The notes under the pieces are model-generated. The model was not told the DNA's origin and made no database searches. It worked only from the letters and a program-made list of their open reading frames with translations. Source: CALBPI01 sp038531945 (GTDB lineage: Bacteria; Pseudomonadota; Gammaproteobacteria; Steroidobacterales; Woeseiaceae). Taken from it: DNA of 64,000 nt. Numbering within the stretch: position 1 is the first letter of the stretch; every line of letters begins with the position of its first letter. Both the position numbers and the translations under genes were made by a program. Below, piece after piece: positions 1 through 9,758 of the stretch. The stretch is from NCBI GenBank assembly GCA_038531945.1, contig JBCBBH010000001.1:558001-622000 (forward strand). Direction: 5' to 3'.

Positions 1-518
1 TCGCATCCGGGCTCATGTTCTGGATACAAGCACGCATCAAAAAAGGTGTCGTTGATCCGCGAAGTGTCCGGGTGGTTCGCGGCCTGGCCGTGGGTTCTGT
101 CAGCGGGCTAATCCTGGCGAGCGGTGCCTACCTTGTTACAAATCGGATCATCCCGTCAGGCTCAGAAGGATTTGGAATGGGCCGCGCGACGTTTGAAGTG
201 CTTTTCTTCTACCTCGTTTGGATCGCTAGTTTTATTCACGCGGCAGTACGCGGGAAGCACGCTTGGCGAGAACAGTGTCGGATGATTGCGCTTGTTGCGA
301 TTATCGCCGTCGTGCTCAATTGGATCACGACTGGCGACCATCCGATCGTAGCCTTCCGGTCAGGTCTGACCCAGATCTGGAGTATGGACCTTACAATATT
401 AGTAGGTGCAGCAATCGCATGGTTTGCCGCGAGTAAATTAAAGGCGCGCGGTGAATCGTCAATAACCCGCCGAGCGGCGGTTGGGCAGGTGATTGCGGAT
501 ACCGCAACCGCAGAATGA
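1..518 (+). CDS. PepSY-associated TM protein, C-terminal fragment
   Basis: The frame is open to the left edge, so this is the C-terminal part of a longer inner-membrane protein; the ATG at 15 is internal. The visible part begins ASGLMFWIQARIKK, matching the layout of the complete PepSY-TM protein at 10457-12034 (FLSGLLGTAMVATGAIYW followed by a basic stretch). About four hydrophobic helices follow. PepSY-TM proteins are linked to siderophore and iron uptake, probably as inner-membrane reductases; that role is inferred. The stop overlaps the next start (ATGA at 515-518), so the two genes are co-translated, as in the second cassette. Confidence 0.75.
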   Translation, partial: ASGLMFWIQARIKKGVVDPRSVRVVRGLAVGSVSGLILASGAYLVTNRIIPSGSEGFGMGRATFEVLFFYLVWIASFIHAAVRGKHAWREQCRMIALVAIIAVVLNWITTGDHPIVAFRSGLTQIWSMDLTILVGAAIAWFAASKLKARGESSITRRAAVGQVIADTATAE

Positions 519-838
519 GCACACTGGTCGAAGCTATTCTATTGTTGGTCGCGTTGCTCCTCTGTCTGTTGGGTTGCTCACTGCTGGCGCTCAGCCAAGC
601 GCGGAATTGGCGCAAGGTTTTGGAAGATCGGAGCGCCACTCCGCCTAAATTTGCGTGGCTCGGGTGGACGCTCGTTCTCAGTGCGCTCGTTCCCTGCGTC
701 GGAAGGGATGGTGCGAGCTTCGCAGCACTGCTGTGGCCGTTAGTATTCGCTGCCGGCGCAGTCGCCACAGCATTGACACTGACCTACCGTCCCGGCTGGT
801 ATCGGGCTGCGATTCGGGTTTTGACAATATCGCGGTGA
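515..838 (+). CDS. DUF3325-like small membrane protein
   Basis: A 107-residue hydrophobic protein with about three membrane helices. It overlaps the upstream PepSY-TM gene by 4 bases. Size, position and topology match the DUF3325 family, which habitually closes PepSY-TM/DUF3649 iron operons, and it corresponds in position to the 94-residue protein at 12031-12315. Its biochemical function is unknown. A subunit or stabilising role for the inner-membrane reductase is inference from conserved neighbourhood. Confidence 0.65.
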   Translation: MSTLVEAILLLVALLLCLLGCSLLALSQARNWRKVLEDRSATPPKFAWLGWTLVLSALVPCVGRDGASFAALLWPLVFAAGAVATALTLTYRPGWYRAAIRVLTISR

Positions 839-979
839 TTTTGTCGCTTCTTGTTTGACGCGGAGACATTCTTGAAGAGCCGGTCTTGATAGCTTCTAAC
901 GAATCTGTTGCATTAGCGGTAGCGTTGTACGCCATACCCTTCTGACAATGCCATCAACCAGCAAGGCGGCGAAGTTAAA

Positions 980-3094
980 GTGTTTATAAAATCTCACATA
1001 ACACGATGCCGACAACGCGGATTGCTGGCGCTAGCCCTAACCTTGATATCTCCCGTGGTGTTTGTGCAACATACGCCGGCCGTTGAGGAGCCGACACAGC
1101 CCGCGGATCTTGAGCCAACCACGTCCTCGGATATCCGAAGAGTGTTGCGACCAGAGGAATTCGGCCGGTTCGCGCCGCGAACCGCGCTCGATATGGTTGA
1201 GCAGATTCCGGGCTTCACCATACGAGAACGGGAAGGCGGCGTACGCGGTCTCGGGCAAGGCGACACCAACGTCCTTATCAACGGGAAGCGAATCTCGGGG
1301 AAGTCGAACGGACCGGTTGACGCGCTTTCTCGCATAACCGCTACCGACGTGGAACGGCTCGAGATCGTTGATGGCGCAAGCCTTGGCATCGGCGGGTTAT
1401 CCGGTCAGGTGCTCAACGTCATTACCTCAACGAACGGTGTGACCGGACAGTTTCGCTACTCGCCTCAGGTACGCTCCCGCGGAACACCGCCACGAATCTA
1501 CGCGGGTGACGTGTCCTTGTCTGGAGGTGGGGCTGCGTCCGACTGGAATCTGCGGCTTCGGAACCGATCTGACCGCTTCGGCGCTGACGGTCTCGAGCGG
1601 GTGACCGACGGGGCAGGTCAGCTGATTGATACTCGCGACGAAGTGGACAACGAGGACCTCGACACGATCGGTTTGTCCGGCGCGTTCACACGAACCGCTG
1701 CTAATGGCAACGTATTCAACCTTACTGGCGAGGTGAATCAGTTTATTTTCCGAGGCAAAGAAGAGTCTTTAAGTATGGGACCAGGTTTGCCGGATCGCTT
1801 CCGCACGTTGCGCTCCACAGAGGATGAAACCAACTTTGAGGTCGGCGTGGACTACGCGTTTCCGGCTCTTGGCGGGTCGTTGAAGCTGATCGGCTACCAT
1901 CGCTCGGAATACAGCCCGACGACGTCCGGTACTGTGCTTGAGTTTGCGGACGGATCGCCCGATGCAGGTTCGTTGTTCACTCGCCAGGCGGATGAGTTTG
2001 AAACCATCGGTCGCGCCGAGCTGAGTTTCAAGGGCTTCGGTGGCGACTTTCAGGCATCGCTCGAGGGCGTTCGCAATACGCTCGATATCGAGTCCGAATT
2101 TGAAGTGCGCGACGCACAGGGCGTTTTACAACCGGTGGCCCTTCCCGGCGCCACGTCGCGAGTGGATGAGAATCGCGCCGAGGCGACACTCACCTACGGC
2201 CGGGCTCTAACGGCAGATTTGCAGTTTCAAGCGTCTTACGGAGCGGAGTTTTCAGAGATAAGTCAGTCCGGCGAATCCGGTCTTACCCGCGATTTCATCC
2301 GATCCAAGGGTTTTGCTTCGCTAGACTGGCAGGCGAGCTCTGTACTGAACCTGTCTGTCAAGGTTGAGAGGATCGTCGGGCAGTTGAATTTCTTCGATTT
2401 CATTGCATCGGTGAACGTCAACCAGGAGCAGGTAGACGCGACGAATCCCGATCTGTTGCCGCCACAGAGTTGGCTGTTCGAAGCTGAAGCCACGCAATCG
2501 CTCGGCGCTTACGGCTCGCTGACGCTCCGACTGTTCTTGGAAGAGGTCAGCGATATCGTCGATCAGATACCGCTGGAGGGTGGCGGTCAAGCGCCCGGCA
2601 ACTTGTCCTCTGCTAGACAATTCGGCGGTACACTCGATGCGACTCTGTTGTCAGAACCGCTTGGATGGTCCGGTGGACGGATGGATCTCGTATTCAATGT
2701 CTTCGACACTGAAATCACTGATCCTCTGCTCGGTATCGAACGGCGGGTATCCGGTACTGATCTCTACGAACTTTCACTGCGACTACGCCAAGATTTTCAG
2801 GGTACCGACTGGGCGGCGGGATTCGATCTCGATTGGTTCGATCCGGTTGAGTTCGTGCGGCTGGATCAGGTCAGTCTATTCGATCCCAGCTTTGCATTCG
2901 GCTCCGTGTACCTCGAGTACAAAGACCTGGCCGGACTCACACTAAGAGCGCGCATCGGCAACTTATTCGATCAGCGTGAGGACTTTATCCGCACCATTTT
3001 CTCTGACCGTCTGGCTGGGCAAATCGAACTTGTCGAGGATCGGTCGCGCCGTTTCGGGACGATTTTCACGCTCGATATTGAAGGCAGTTTTTAA
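980..3094 (+). CDS. TonB-dependent outer-membrane receptor
   Basis: A 704-residue TonB-dependent receptor. It uses a GTG start and has an N-terminal hydrophobic signal segment (about residues 12-30). A plug domain follows at about residues 50-150 (DMVEQIPGF, VLINGKRISGKS, VERLEIVDG, GQVLNVIT), then a beta-barrel rich in alternating aromatic and polar residues that ends in a terminal Phe, as expected for BAM-assembled barrels. No clear TonB box is visible before the plug. It sits 141 bases after the PepSY-TM/DUF3325 pair on the same strand, which suggests ferric-siderophore uptake, but the ligand cannot be read from the sequence. No convincing Fur box was found in the short gap upstream. Confidence 0.85.
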   Translation: MFIKSHITRCRQRGLLALALTLISPVVFVQHTPAVEEPTQPADLEPTTSSDIRRVLRPEEFGRFAPRTALDMVEQIPGFTIREREGGVRGLGQGDTNVLINGKRISGKSNGPVDALSRITATDVERLEIVDGASLGIGGLSGQVLNVITSTNGVTGQFRYSPQVRSRGTPPRIYAGDVSLSGGGAASDWNLRLRNRSDRFGADGLERVTDGAGQLIDTRDEVDNEDLDTIGLSGAFTRTAANGNVFNLTGEVNQFIFRGKEESLSMGPGLPDRFRTLRSTEDETNFEVGVDYAFPALGGSLKLIGYHRSEYSPTTSGTVLEFADGSPDAGSLFTRQADEFETIGRAELSFKGFGGDFQASLEGVRNTLDIESEFEVRDAQGVLQPVALPGATSRVDENRAEATLTYGRALTADLQFQASYGAEFSEISQSGESGLTRDFIRSKGFASLDWQASSVLNLSVKVERIVGQLNFFDFIASVNVNQEQVDATNPDLLPPQSWLFEAEATQSLGAYGSLTLRLFLEEVSDIVDQIPLEGGGQAPGNLSSARQFGGTLDATLLSEPLGWSGGRMDLVFNVFDTEITDPLLGIERRVSGTDLYELSLRLRQDFQGTDWAAGFDLDWFDPVEFVRLDQVSLFDPSFAFGSVYLEYKDLAGLTLRARIGNLFDQREDFIRTIFSDRLAGQIELVEDRSRRFGTIFTLDIEGSF

Positions 3095-3861
3095 GGTAGA
3101 TTTGCAAACAGACACGAAGATCAGTAGCTGGAGAATGGGCGGAAGGTCCTACCGTAAGCTTCCCCGTCAAGTCGATATTGCATAAGGAGAGTTTTCCGCA
3201 CTAGGCTTAAAAGCGCTCTTCGAAAAATTTTTTTCTTTTTCCGTTGTGACTCCCTAGCTTATCTCGTAACGCTTCATCTGATTGTTGCGAGCCTATTAGC
3301 TTTCGCTTTTTCCCTTCTGCCTGGGCATAGAGGGGAGCCGCTATCCGGAGGTAGGAAGGTTTTGTTTCTGGCCCAAGGCTTTTCGATCTTTTTTCTGAGG
3401 AAGCGGTTTCTTGAAAAACAAGTTCGGAGAGACGGAGGTGTTGAGCAACTACTAAGGAACGACATCAATAACCGCCAAGGAAAAAGCGCTCCAACCTAGG
3501 CAATATCGCCATTCTACTCAGGATGCCTGTGTTGAGCGGTATGGTGCTTCTCGTCAGGATTGTTTGGCTTGCACGCAATTCTGCGCCGCTGTAAGCGAAC
3601 GAATAGAAACGGACTATTGTTGCCAAGCAAAAAGAGTAATCGCGTCTTTTGAAGAGCCCCACGATGCGATCGACAGTGAACGCTCCGAAGCGCATCGGCA
3701 AGGGGTTTGTGAGCACCGAGCGTCTTCACGCATTGGGTGCTTTGTTGGATTGTTGAGAGCTTCGGTGTTAGCTGGCGCTCTTTTTCTGGTACCTTGACCC
3801 GGCCGACTTAGAAAAATCGTGGCTTGCAAAGAGCCAAAGGCCAACCAACAGTTGCAAACTT
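3095..3861. other. Gene-poor stretch with no supported gene
   Basis: About 770 bases between the first receptor and an exported protein. Only short ORFs exist on either strand (longest about 80 codons) and none has recognisable family features. It is visibly richer in A and T runs than its flanks, especially around 3205-3240 and 3380-3420. It may hold transcription termination signals for the receptor, or be the remnant of a decayed gene, but I can support neither. Confidence 0.5.
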
Positions 3862-4818
3862 ATGGGTAAAGCTCGTTCGACCTTTTCCGGTAGAGAGAAT
3901 CTTGTTGTGCTTAGGGCTATATTTGCAGTATTCATCGCGACGATTATGGTTACAGCCTTTAGAGCGGGGTTTGCTCAAGAATCGGTCTATCTCCCTCTCG
4001 CGCTCGCGCCAGGTGACCGGTTTTCCGTAGAGTTCGTTCACACGCGCACGCAGAACGACGAATCAAAAACCGCAGATATCGTGTCGTCAATTCTGATTGA
4101 AGAGATCAAAGACGATGGTTTTACGGCTAGCTGGACGACGCATTCAGTAAAGTCTGATGGGCTGACTATCAACGCGCGCCACCCTCAAGCTGCCGACTAC
4201 TTACTCGGCGTGCCGATCCGGTATGTAGCCGATATTGATGGAACTCCAGTGAGAGTGGTAGGAAAGAGCCAGTTGCTCGAAACCCTCCTCGAAGGTCCGA
4301 TTTTCGAGTCGCAGCCGCGGGAACGGGTCACCAGGGTGCGGTCGTTTATCGACTCGATGCCGGAAGAGGTTCTTGCTCAGATGTTTCTTAAGGTTCCTGC
4401 ATATATGGCGTTATGCCAAGGGACGGATTTAGTGCCAGGGATTCCAAACGAAACCGTAACCCAAGTTCCAAGTCCAATCGGCAGCGTCCCTGCGGACGCA
4501 GAGGTTTCTTATCTGTTGGATGGGTTCGATGAACGGAATGAGCTGGCGCGTATCGAGTACCGGTTGACACTCGATTCCGATGGAATGAAAAAAATGATGT
4601 TGGCAATAATCGAGCAAGCGGATCCTGATAAACAGATTTCTCAGTCTGAGATCGCAAATACTGTGATGCAGCGGAATGACTCGGCTAGCTGCGACGTCAA
4701 TGTTGAGAATGGGCTGGCGGAGTCGGTCAGGCTGACGACCGAAATTCAAATTGCCGAAGAGGTCAAGTCAGAGTCCTACGTGATATCACTGTACCCAAGT
4801 TCATCGGCACCGAAGTAA
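3862..4818 (+). CDS. Exported protein of unknown function
   Basis: A 318-residue protein with an N-terminal hydrophobic segment (about residues 15-37) ending near GFAQE, consistent with a Sec signal peptide and periplasmic location. The rest is soluble, rich in beta-prone segments, with few cysteines and no motif I recognise. The pattern of an early LAPGDRFSVEF segment followed by conserved-looking strands resembles generic secreted DUF proteins. It stands alone between a gene-poor region and the phosphate transport pair. The start could also lie slightly downstream. Confidence 0.65.
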   Translation: MGKARSTFSGRENLVVLRAIFAVFIATIMVTAFRAGFAQESVYLPLALAPGDRFSVEFVHTRTQNDESKTADIVSSILIEEIKDDGFTASWTTHSVKSDGLTINARHPQAADYLLGVPIRYVADIDGTPVRVVGKSQLLETLLEGPIFESQPRERVTRVRSFIDSMPEEVLAQMFLKVPAYMALCQGTDLVPGIPNETVTQVPSPIGSVPADAEVSYLLDGFDERNELARIEYRLTLDSDGMKKMMLAIIEQADPDKQISQSEIANTVMQRNDSASCDVNVENGLAESVRLTTEIQIAEEVKSESYVISLYPSSSAPK

Positions 4819-5056
4819 ATTGGAGATCCTCGGGTTTTTGGAGGGCTGCTGACGCCAGGTGGTTAGCGGCAACGACAAAGATCCTCTCGGGTCCAGAGCC
4901 ACCTCAACATTCCCGTAACACTTCCATCACAGTTCTGTAGTAAATTACCGCCCACAACCCAGGTTGAATGGCCTCTGAACGGGCGGTGCTTGGCTCAGTC
5001 GCTACAAAAAAAAGTAGAATACGACCCGTCTTAGGGTTACGAACGGCGGTGAGCTC

Positions 5057-5731
5057 TTGTCCAACGTATTTGCCAGTATCTTCGGCACGTCCCCGGTCGG
5101 GTCGATGGAAAAGCACATCGCTGTGGCGCACAAATGCGCCAATCAGCTGGTTGGGTTCTTCAAAGCCGCTATCGCCGGCGATTGGGAAGAGGCGCAGAGG
5201 ATTCGAGAGAAGATCGAAGACCTTGAGAATCAGGCCGACGATCTGAAAAAAGAAATTCGCCTGAACTTGCCTAAGAGCTTGTTCATGCCGGTGCCTCGCG
5301 AAGATCTCCTCAAGCTACTCCTGGTTCAGGACATGATCGCGAACCGTGCGAAAGATGTGTCGGGCATCGTCATGGGTCGACAGCTTCAAGTTCCCGGGCC
5401 CATCGCAGAAGATTTCCTCGTTTTCGTCGAACGCTGTACTGATGCGACGCGTCAGGCGCGCCAGAGTGTGCGCGAGCTCGATGAGTTGTTTACGACCGGG
5501 TTTCGCGGCGCGGAGGCGAAACTCGTTGAGGAAATGATTGAAGTACTCGACACAATCGAAACCGAAACGGATGGTCTTGAAGCCGACCTGCGTCGCAAGT
5601 TCTTTGCGATCGAGCGCGACTACGAACCCGTCAACGTGATGTTTCTCTATCAGGTGATCTCGCTCATTGGTGAGATCGCCGATATGGCCGAGCGTGTCGG
5701 TCGACGATTAGAACTTCTTCTTTCCCACTAA
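5057..5731 (+). CDS. DUF47/PhoU-like phosphate transport regulator
   Basis: A 224-residue all-helical protein of the DUF47 (TIGR00153) family, related to PhoU, which accompanies and probably modulates PiT phosphate transporters. The family's N-terminus is visible (SNVFASIFGTSPVGSMEKH), followed by long amphipathic helices (DLENQADDLKKEIRLNLPKS; PVPREDLLKLLLVQDMIANR). That N-terminus is only included if translation begins at the TTG at 5057; the next in-frame ATG at 5105 would remove it. A GGTGAG-like ribosome site lies just upstream. It is 25 bases ahead of the PiT gene, so the pair is almost certainly one operon. Confidence 0.9.
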   Translation: MSNVFASIFGTSPVGSMEKHIAVAHKCANQLVGFFKAAIAGDWEEAQRIREKIEDLENQADDLKKEIRLNLPKSLFMPVPREDLLKLLLVQDMIANRAKDVSGIVMGRQLQVPGPIAEDFLVFVERCTDATRQARQSVRELDELFTTGFRGAEAKLVEEMIEVLDTIETETDGLEADLRRKFFAIERDYEPVNVMFLYQVISLIGEIADMAERVGRRLELLLSH

Positions 5732-5756
5732 CTTCTAAGACCGGAAGCCGAATCTG

Positions 5757-7007
5757 ATGGAAGCGCAACTCGTATACATCATCCTCGCGGCGGTTTTCGG
5801 AATTTTCATGGCCTGGGGGATCGGCGCCAACGACGTGGCCAACGCGATGGCAACCTCGGTTGGCTCCAAAGCGCTGACGATCAAACAAGCGATCCTGGTC
5901 GCTGCCATCTTCGAGTTTCTGGGCGCGGTGCTGGCGGGTGGTGAGGTCACTTCGACCATTCGCAAAGGGATTGTTGATACGGAATTGCTTGCGGGGACGC
6001 CTGAGTTGCTGGTGTACGGCATGCTCGCCGCATTGTTGGCGGCCGGAACCTGGCTGCTGGTGGCATCGAAGAACGGCTGGCCGGTTTCAACAACGCATTC
6101 AATCGTAGGCGCAATCGTCGGTTTCGCGGCGGTCGGCATCGGCGTTAGCAGCGTGCAATGGGCGAAAGTCGGCACCATCGTTGCGAGCTGGGTAGTCTCA
6201 CCGGTCACCGCCGGTTTGATCGCGTTCGCGATTTACGCCAGTGTGCAGGCGCTGATCCTTCGGAGGGAAGATCCGCTCGAGCGCGCGCGAAAGTACGTGC
6301 CGGTCTACATCTTTTTCGCCGCATTCATGATGACGTTGGTCACGCTCCTGAAGGGCCTTAAGCATGTCGGTCTTAATCTGAGCACGACCAACAGCTACCT
6401 TCTGGCGGTCGCCATCGCCGTGACTATTGCGGTCATCGGCTCGATCGTAATCCGACGTATCCAGCCTGACCCGAAGGCGGAAAAGAAACAGCATTTCCAT
6501 ACCGTCGAACGGGTGTTCGCGATCCTCATGGTCGTGACGGCGTGCGGCATGGCGTTCGCTCACGGCTCGAACGATGTTGCCAATGCAATCGGGCCGCTCG
6601 CTGCCGTGATCAGTGTCGCGCAGTCCGGGTTGATCGCAGCGGAGTCGGCAACACCAGTCTGGGTTTTGTTGCTCGGTGGTGTCGGCATCGTCGTTGGTCT
6701 CGCAACCTATGGCGTACGCGTCATCGCGACGGTTGGCGAGAAAATCACGCATCTGACGCCGAGTCGCGGCTTTGCTGCAGAGCTCGCGGCTGCGACCACC
6801 ATCGTTATCGCGTCGGGCACAGGTATCCCGATCTCCACCACCCACACGCTCGTCGGCGCGGTACTCGGCGTGGGTCTGGCGCGCGGTATCGAAGCAATCG
6901 ACCTTCGCGTCGTTAGCCGGATTTTTGTTTCCTGGGTTGTGACCATCCCGGCCGGTGCGATTCTTGCGATCGTCTTCTTCTCGATCTTCAAGGTCGTTTT
7001 GCCGTAG
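5757..7007 (+). CDS. PiT-family inorganic phosphate transporter
   Basis: A 416-residue inner-membrane PiT permease that moves inorganic phosphate, probably as a metal-phosphate complex, in symport with H+ or Na+. Both diagnostic inverted-repeat signatures are present: GANDVAN at residues 23-29 and GSNDVAN at 270-276, each followed later by a PISTTH or PVSTTH motif. About ten to eleven hydrophobic helices are evident, with a short hydrophilic loop near residues 240-250. It follows the DUF47 gene in the standard pairing. Low-affinity phosphate import is the expected role. Confidence 0.95.
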   Translation: MEAQLVYIILAAVFGIFMAWGIGANDVANAMATSVGSKALTIKQAILVAAIFEFLGAVLAGGEVTSTIRKGIVDTELLAGTPELLVYGMLAALLAAGTWLLVASKNGWPVSTTHSIVGAIVGFAAVGIGVSSVQWAKVGTIVASWVVSPVTAGLIAFAIYASVQALILRREDPLERARKYVPVYIFFAAFMMTLVTLLKGLKHVGLNLSTTNSYLLAVAIAVTIAVIGSIVIRRIQPDPKAEKKQHFHTVERVFAILMVVTACGMAFAHGSNDVANAIGPLAAVISVAQSGLIAAESATPVWVLLLGGVGIVVGLATYGVRVIATVGEKITHLTPSRGFAAELAAATTIVIASGTGIPISTTHTLVGAVLGVGLARGIEAIDLRVVSRIFVSWVVTIPAGAILAIVFFSIFKVVLP

Positions 7008-7063
7008 CGAGACACTGTCGCTGGCGGGTATTGCGGGCGACGGCAGTTAGTGTTCTGTTAGTT

Positions 7064-7082
7064 GATAACGCTTCTCATTTAC
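7064..7082. promoter_or_regulatory. Candidate Fur box upstream of TonB receptor
   Basis: GATAACGCTTCTCATTTAC matches the classical 19-base Fur consensus (GATAATGATAATCATTATC) at 13 positions by eye. It lies about 40 bases before the receptor start. Iron-repressed expression is inferred. Confidence 0.5.
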
Positions 7083-7120
7083 ATTAATGTGATCCGCTGG
7101 TTCAATTTTGGAGCAGCTCA

Positions 7121-9505
7121 GTGCGCCTTTCCCGCCATAACCGAAGCGCAAGCAACGACCGCCGCTTTTTCTACCTTTCGGCGCTTGCGCTATTCCTGTC
7201 TGTTCCGCAGTTTGCTTGGGCGCAAGATTCAGATGATGAGGCCGAGGATTCGAGCCGGAATCTTGAAGAAATTGTCGTTACTGGCCAGAAGGTGGATCGT
7301 ACGCTTCAGGAGACGACGGCTTCTGTTGCCGTATTCACGGAAAATGCGATTCTCGATCAGAATCTGACCAGTATCTATGATGCTCTGAACCAAACTGCCA
7401 ATGTGGCAGGTTTGTTTGGCGACCGAGGCTTCTCGATTCGCGGTTTGGCCAACGGTGGCGCGTCTCCGGGCGACCAGACCAGTGACGTTTCTGCTGTCTA
7501 CCTAGATGGTGCGTTCGTCCCGAACTCGTTGTACTTCGGCGATGGCCTAAACCTGTGGGACGTCGAAGCGGTTGAAATTTTCCGTGGGCCACAGTCAACC
7601 ATCCAGGGTCGTAACGCACTGGCCGGTGCGATTGTGGCGAAAACGGTCGATCCGAACCTCGAGAACTTCGACGGTCGTGTGCAAGCGAGCTATGGCGACT
7701 TCAACACATGGCGTGCTGCGGGTGCGTTGAGCATTCCAATTCTGAAAAACCAAGTTGGCCTGCGATTGTCGGTTGACCGCACCGAGTCTGATGGATTTAC
7801 GGACAACACTTTCCTGAATCGTGACGACATTGATGCGCGTGAGAATACGACTATCCGGGGAAAGGTCTTGATTGCGCCCGAGGCATTCGAGAATCTTGAG
7901 ATTCGACTGATGGGAACGCTGATCGACAGTGACATCGGCGAGGATAGGGTGATTTTGAATCGGTTCACGGGTGCGAGGGAAACCGAACAAAACACAATCG
8001 ATCGTGACCTGATCGAGGCGCAACAGTTCTCCGCTGTCGTTGACTATGAGTTCAACGATCGTGTGACGTTCACCAGTGTGACCTCGTTCATTGAGAGTGA
8101 ACGCGAGTTTCAATTCGATCCGACAAACGATTCCAGCGGACCAGAAAATCCTGGAATGAGTCTGACGGATCAGGATACGTTCAGCCAGGAATTTCGTCTG
8201 ACGTTCAACAGCGACCGCTGGACCGGGCTCCTGGGTCTTTACGCATTCGACAGTAGTACAGAATTCGAAAACGAAGGAGCGGCCGGCGCGACCGTAGAAT
8301 CCGACCCTGTCTTTCCGCCGCCGCCGTTGCTTGCATCCATCTTGTTCAATACGACGATGCCAACACCGGACCAAATCGCCCAAGCGGCATTTATCCGACA
8401 ACAAATCGTCACGCTCGTACCCGAGTTTCCAATCTTCTCGAGCTCCGCGACGACCGACGAAATTCGCAACTACGCGATCTTTGGTGAAGCGACCTACGAC
8501 CTCAATGAGCGCTGGAGCCTGACGCTTGGCGCTCGATATGACCAGGAACAGATCGATCAAACGGTGTTCGATACGTTGGTCGTGCCGCCGATTGTCACTG
8601 GCGACCCGTTAATCGATCCTGTGCTAGCCGGGCTTGCTGCGCAGTTCACGAGCGAGGTTGATCTGGTTGCGGACAACGATTTTGATGCCTTTTTGCCAAA
8701 GGTTGTTCTCAACTATCGCTGGACAGACGACGTGTCCACAGCTTTGAGTGTGCAGCGCGCCTACCGTGCCGGCGGTTTGTCTTTCAATTTCTTCCGCGCA
8801 CAATTACCGATTCCCGGCGGTGGTGATCCCACCGATCAAGCGGTTTTAGAGCAGGCGGGAATTGTTAACAGTTTTGAGCCGGAGTTCACGTGGAACTACG
8901 AGCTCGCGTTTCGCTCACAGTGGTTCGATCGACAATTGACGCTTAATGCGAATGCGTTCCTGATCGATTACGAAGATCAGCAGATCAACCTTCAGCTTTC
9001 CAATAATCCACTGGATCGGATCACCGAAAACGTGGGCGCGTCTCGTTTGTTTGGTTTCGAGGTTGAAGCGTTCGCCAACATCACGGATGGCCTCGAGATT
9101 TTCGCCAACATCGGATTCACCGACACCGAGTTTACGGAGTCGGCCATCTCGATTGATCAGATCGATCTCAATGGCAACGAGTTTGCTGCAGCGCCGCCGC
9201 TAACCGCCGGCCTCGGCGGTCGTTACACAATGGACTCCGGCTTGTTCTTTAACTTGAGAGCACGCTATGCAGACGAAGCATTCTCTTTCGTCCAAAACGA
9301 TCCGAACGTGATTAACGATGCCTATGTGGTCGTTGATACTTTGGTCGGTTATGAGGGATCGGAATTCACCGTCGAGCTATTCGCGAACAACCTGCTGGAT
9401 GAAAACTACATAGTCCAGAATACGTTTCCGGACGCACGAGACCGCGCCGTTTCTCGAGTCGGTGCGCCTCGCATGGTCGGTATTCGTTTTTACGCGGACT
9501 TCTAG
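7121..9505 (+). CDS. TonB-dependent receptor, siderophore type
   Basis: A 794-residue outer-membrane receptor. It starts at GTG 7121 with a GGAG ribosome site about 7 bases upstream. It has a signal peptide ending AWA-QD (residue 34/35), a clear TonB box EEIVVTGQ at about residues 49-56, a plug domain to about residue 190 (FSIRGLANGG, AVYLDGAF, VEAVEIFRGPQSTIQGRNALAGAI), and a barrel ending in a terminal Phe. A Fur-like site lies just upstream and the PepSY-TM cassette follows, so ferric-siderophore import is the best inference. The ligand is unknown and no siderophore biosynthesis genes are in the window. Confidence 0.92.
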   Translation: MRLSRHNRSASNDRRFFYLSALALFLSVPQFAWAQDSDDEAEDSSRNLEEIVVTGQKVDRTLQETTASVAVFTENAILDQNLTSIYDALNQTANVAGLFGDRGFSIRGLANGGASPGDQTSDVSAVYLDGAFVPNSLYFGDGLNLWDVEAVEIFRGPQSTIQGRNALAGAIVAKTVDPNLENFDGRVQASYGDFNTWRAAGALSIPILKNQVGLRLSVDRTESDGFTDNTFLNRDDIDARENTTIRGKVLIAPEAFENLEIRLMGTLIDSDIGEDRVILNRFTGARETEQNTIDRDLIEAQQFSAVVDYEFNDRVTFTSVTSFIESEREFQFDPTNDSSGPENPGMSLTDQDTFSQEFRLTFNSDRWTGLLGLYAFDSSTEFENEGAAGATVESDPVFPPPPLLASILFNTTMPTPDQIAQAAFIRQQIVTLVPEFPIFSSSATTDEIRNYAIFGEATYDLNERWSLTLGARYDQEQIDQTVFDTLVVPPIVTGDPLIDPVLAGLAAQFTSEVDLVADNDFDAFLPKVVLNYRWTDDVSTALSVQRAYRAGGLSFNFFRAQLPIPGGGDPTDQAVLEQAGIVNSFEPEFTWNYELAFRSQWFDRQLTLNANAFLIDYEDQQINLQLSNNPLDRITENVGASRLFGFEVEAFANITDGLEIFANIGFTDTEFTESAISIDQIDLNGNEFAAAPPLTAGLGGRYTMDSGLFFNLRARYADEAFSFVQNDPNVINDAYVVVDTLVGYEGSEFTVELFANNLLDENYIVQNTFPDARDRAVSRVGAPRMVGIRFYADF

Positions 9506-9605
9506 TTTATTGGAATGGAGCGTTCCACACGGGCGCTGCGAATCGCACGTTTTATCAGGGTGAGACGAGCAGGCTGCGACTGCAAAGCACCTTGACTCCT
9601 GCCCC

Positions 9606-9626
9606 AAATGAGAACGATACTCATTT
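9606..9626. promoter_or_regulatory. Palindromic Fur-like operator before the PepSY-TM operon
   Basis: AAATGAG-AACGATA-CTCATTT is a perfect 7-base inverted repeat around a 7-base centre and contains the TGAnAA...TCA features of the Fur 7-1-7 motif. It lies about 130 bases before the first gene of the cassette and about 100 bases after the receptor stop, so it probably controls the cassette. Confidence 0.6.
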
Positions 9627-9758
9627 ACGGGAAAGGGAAATAGCGCGTACTGCCTAATTCAGATCGGGACCATGGGTCTGAAAGCAGGCACCGGCACGTA
9701 ACGGCTTTGCTGTTGCTCAGCGGCCCCCAAGGAATCTCTGGCAAATGGGAGTGAACCA

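Noticed and set aside
3564..3797. 77-codon plus-strand ORF in the gene-poor gap
   Set aside because: No ribosome site, family motif or convincing composition.
7595..8560. 321-codon minus-strand ORF
   Set aside because: Antisense to the TonB receptor; composition is that of a shadow frame.
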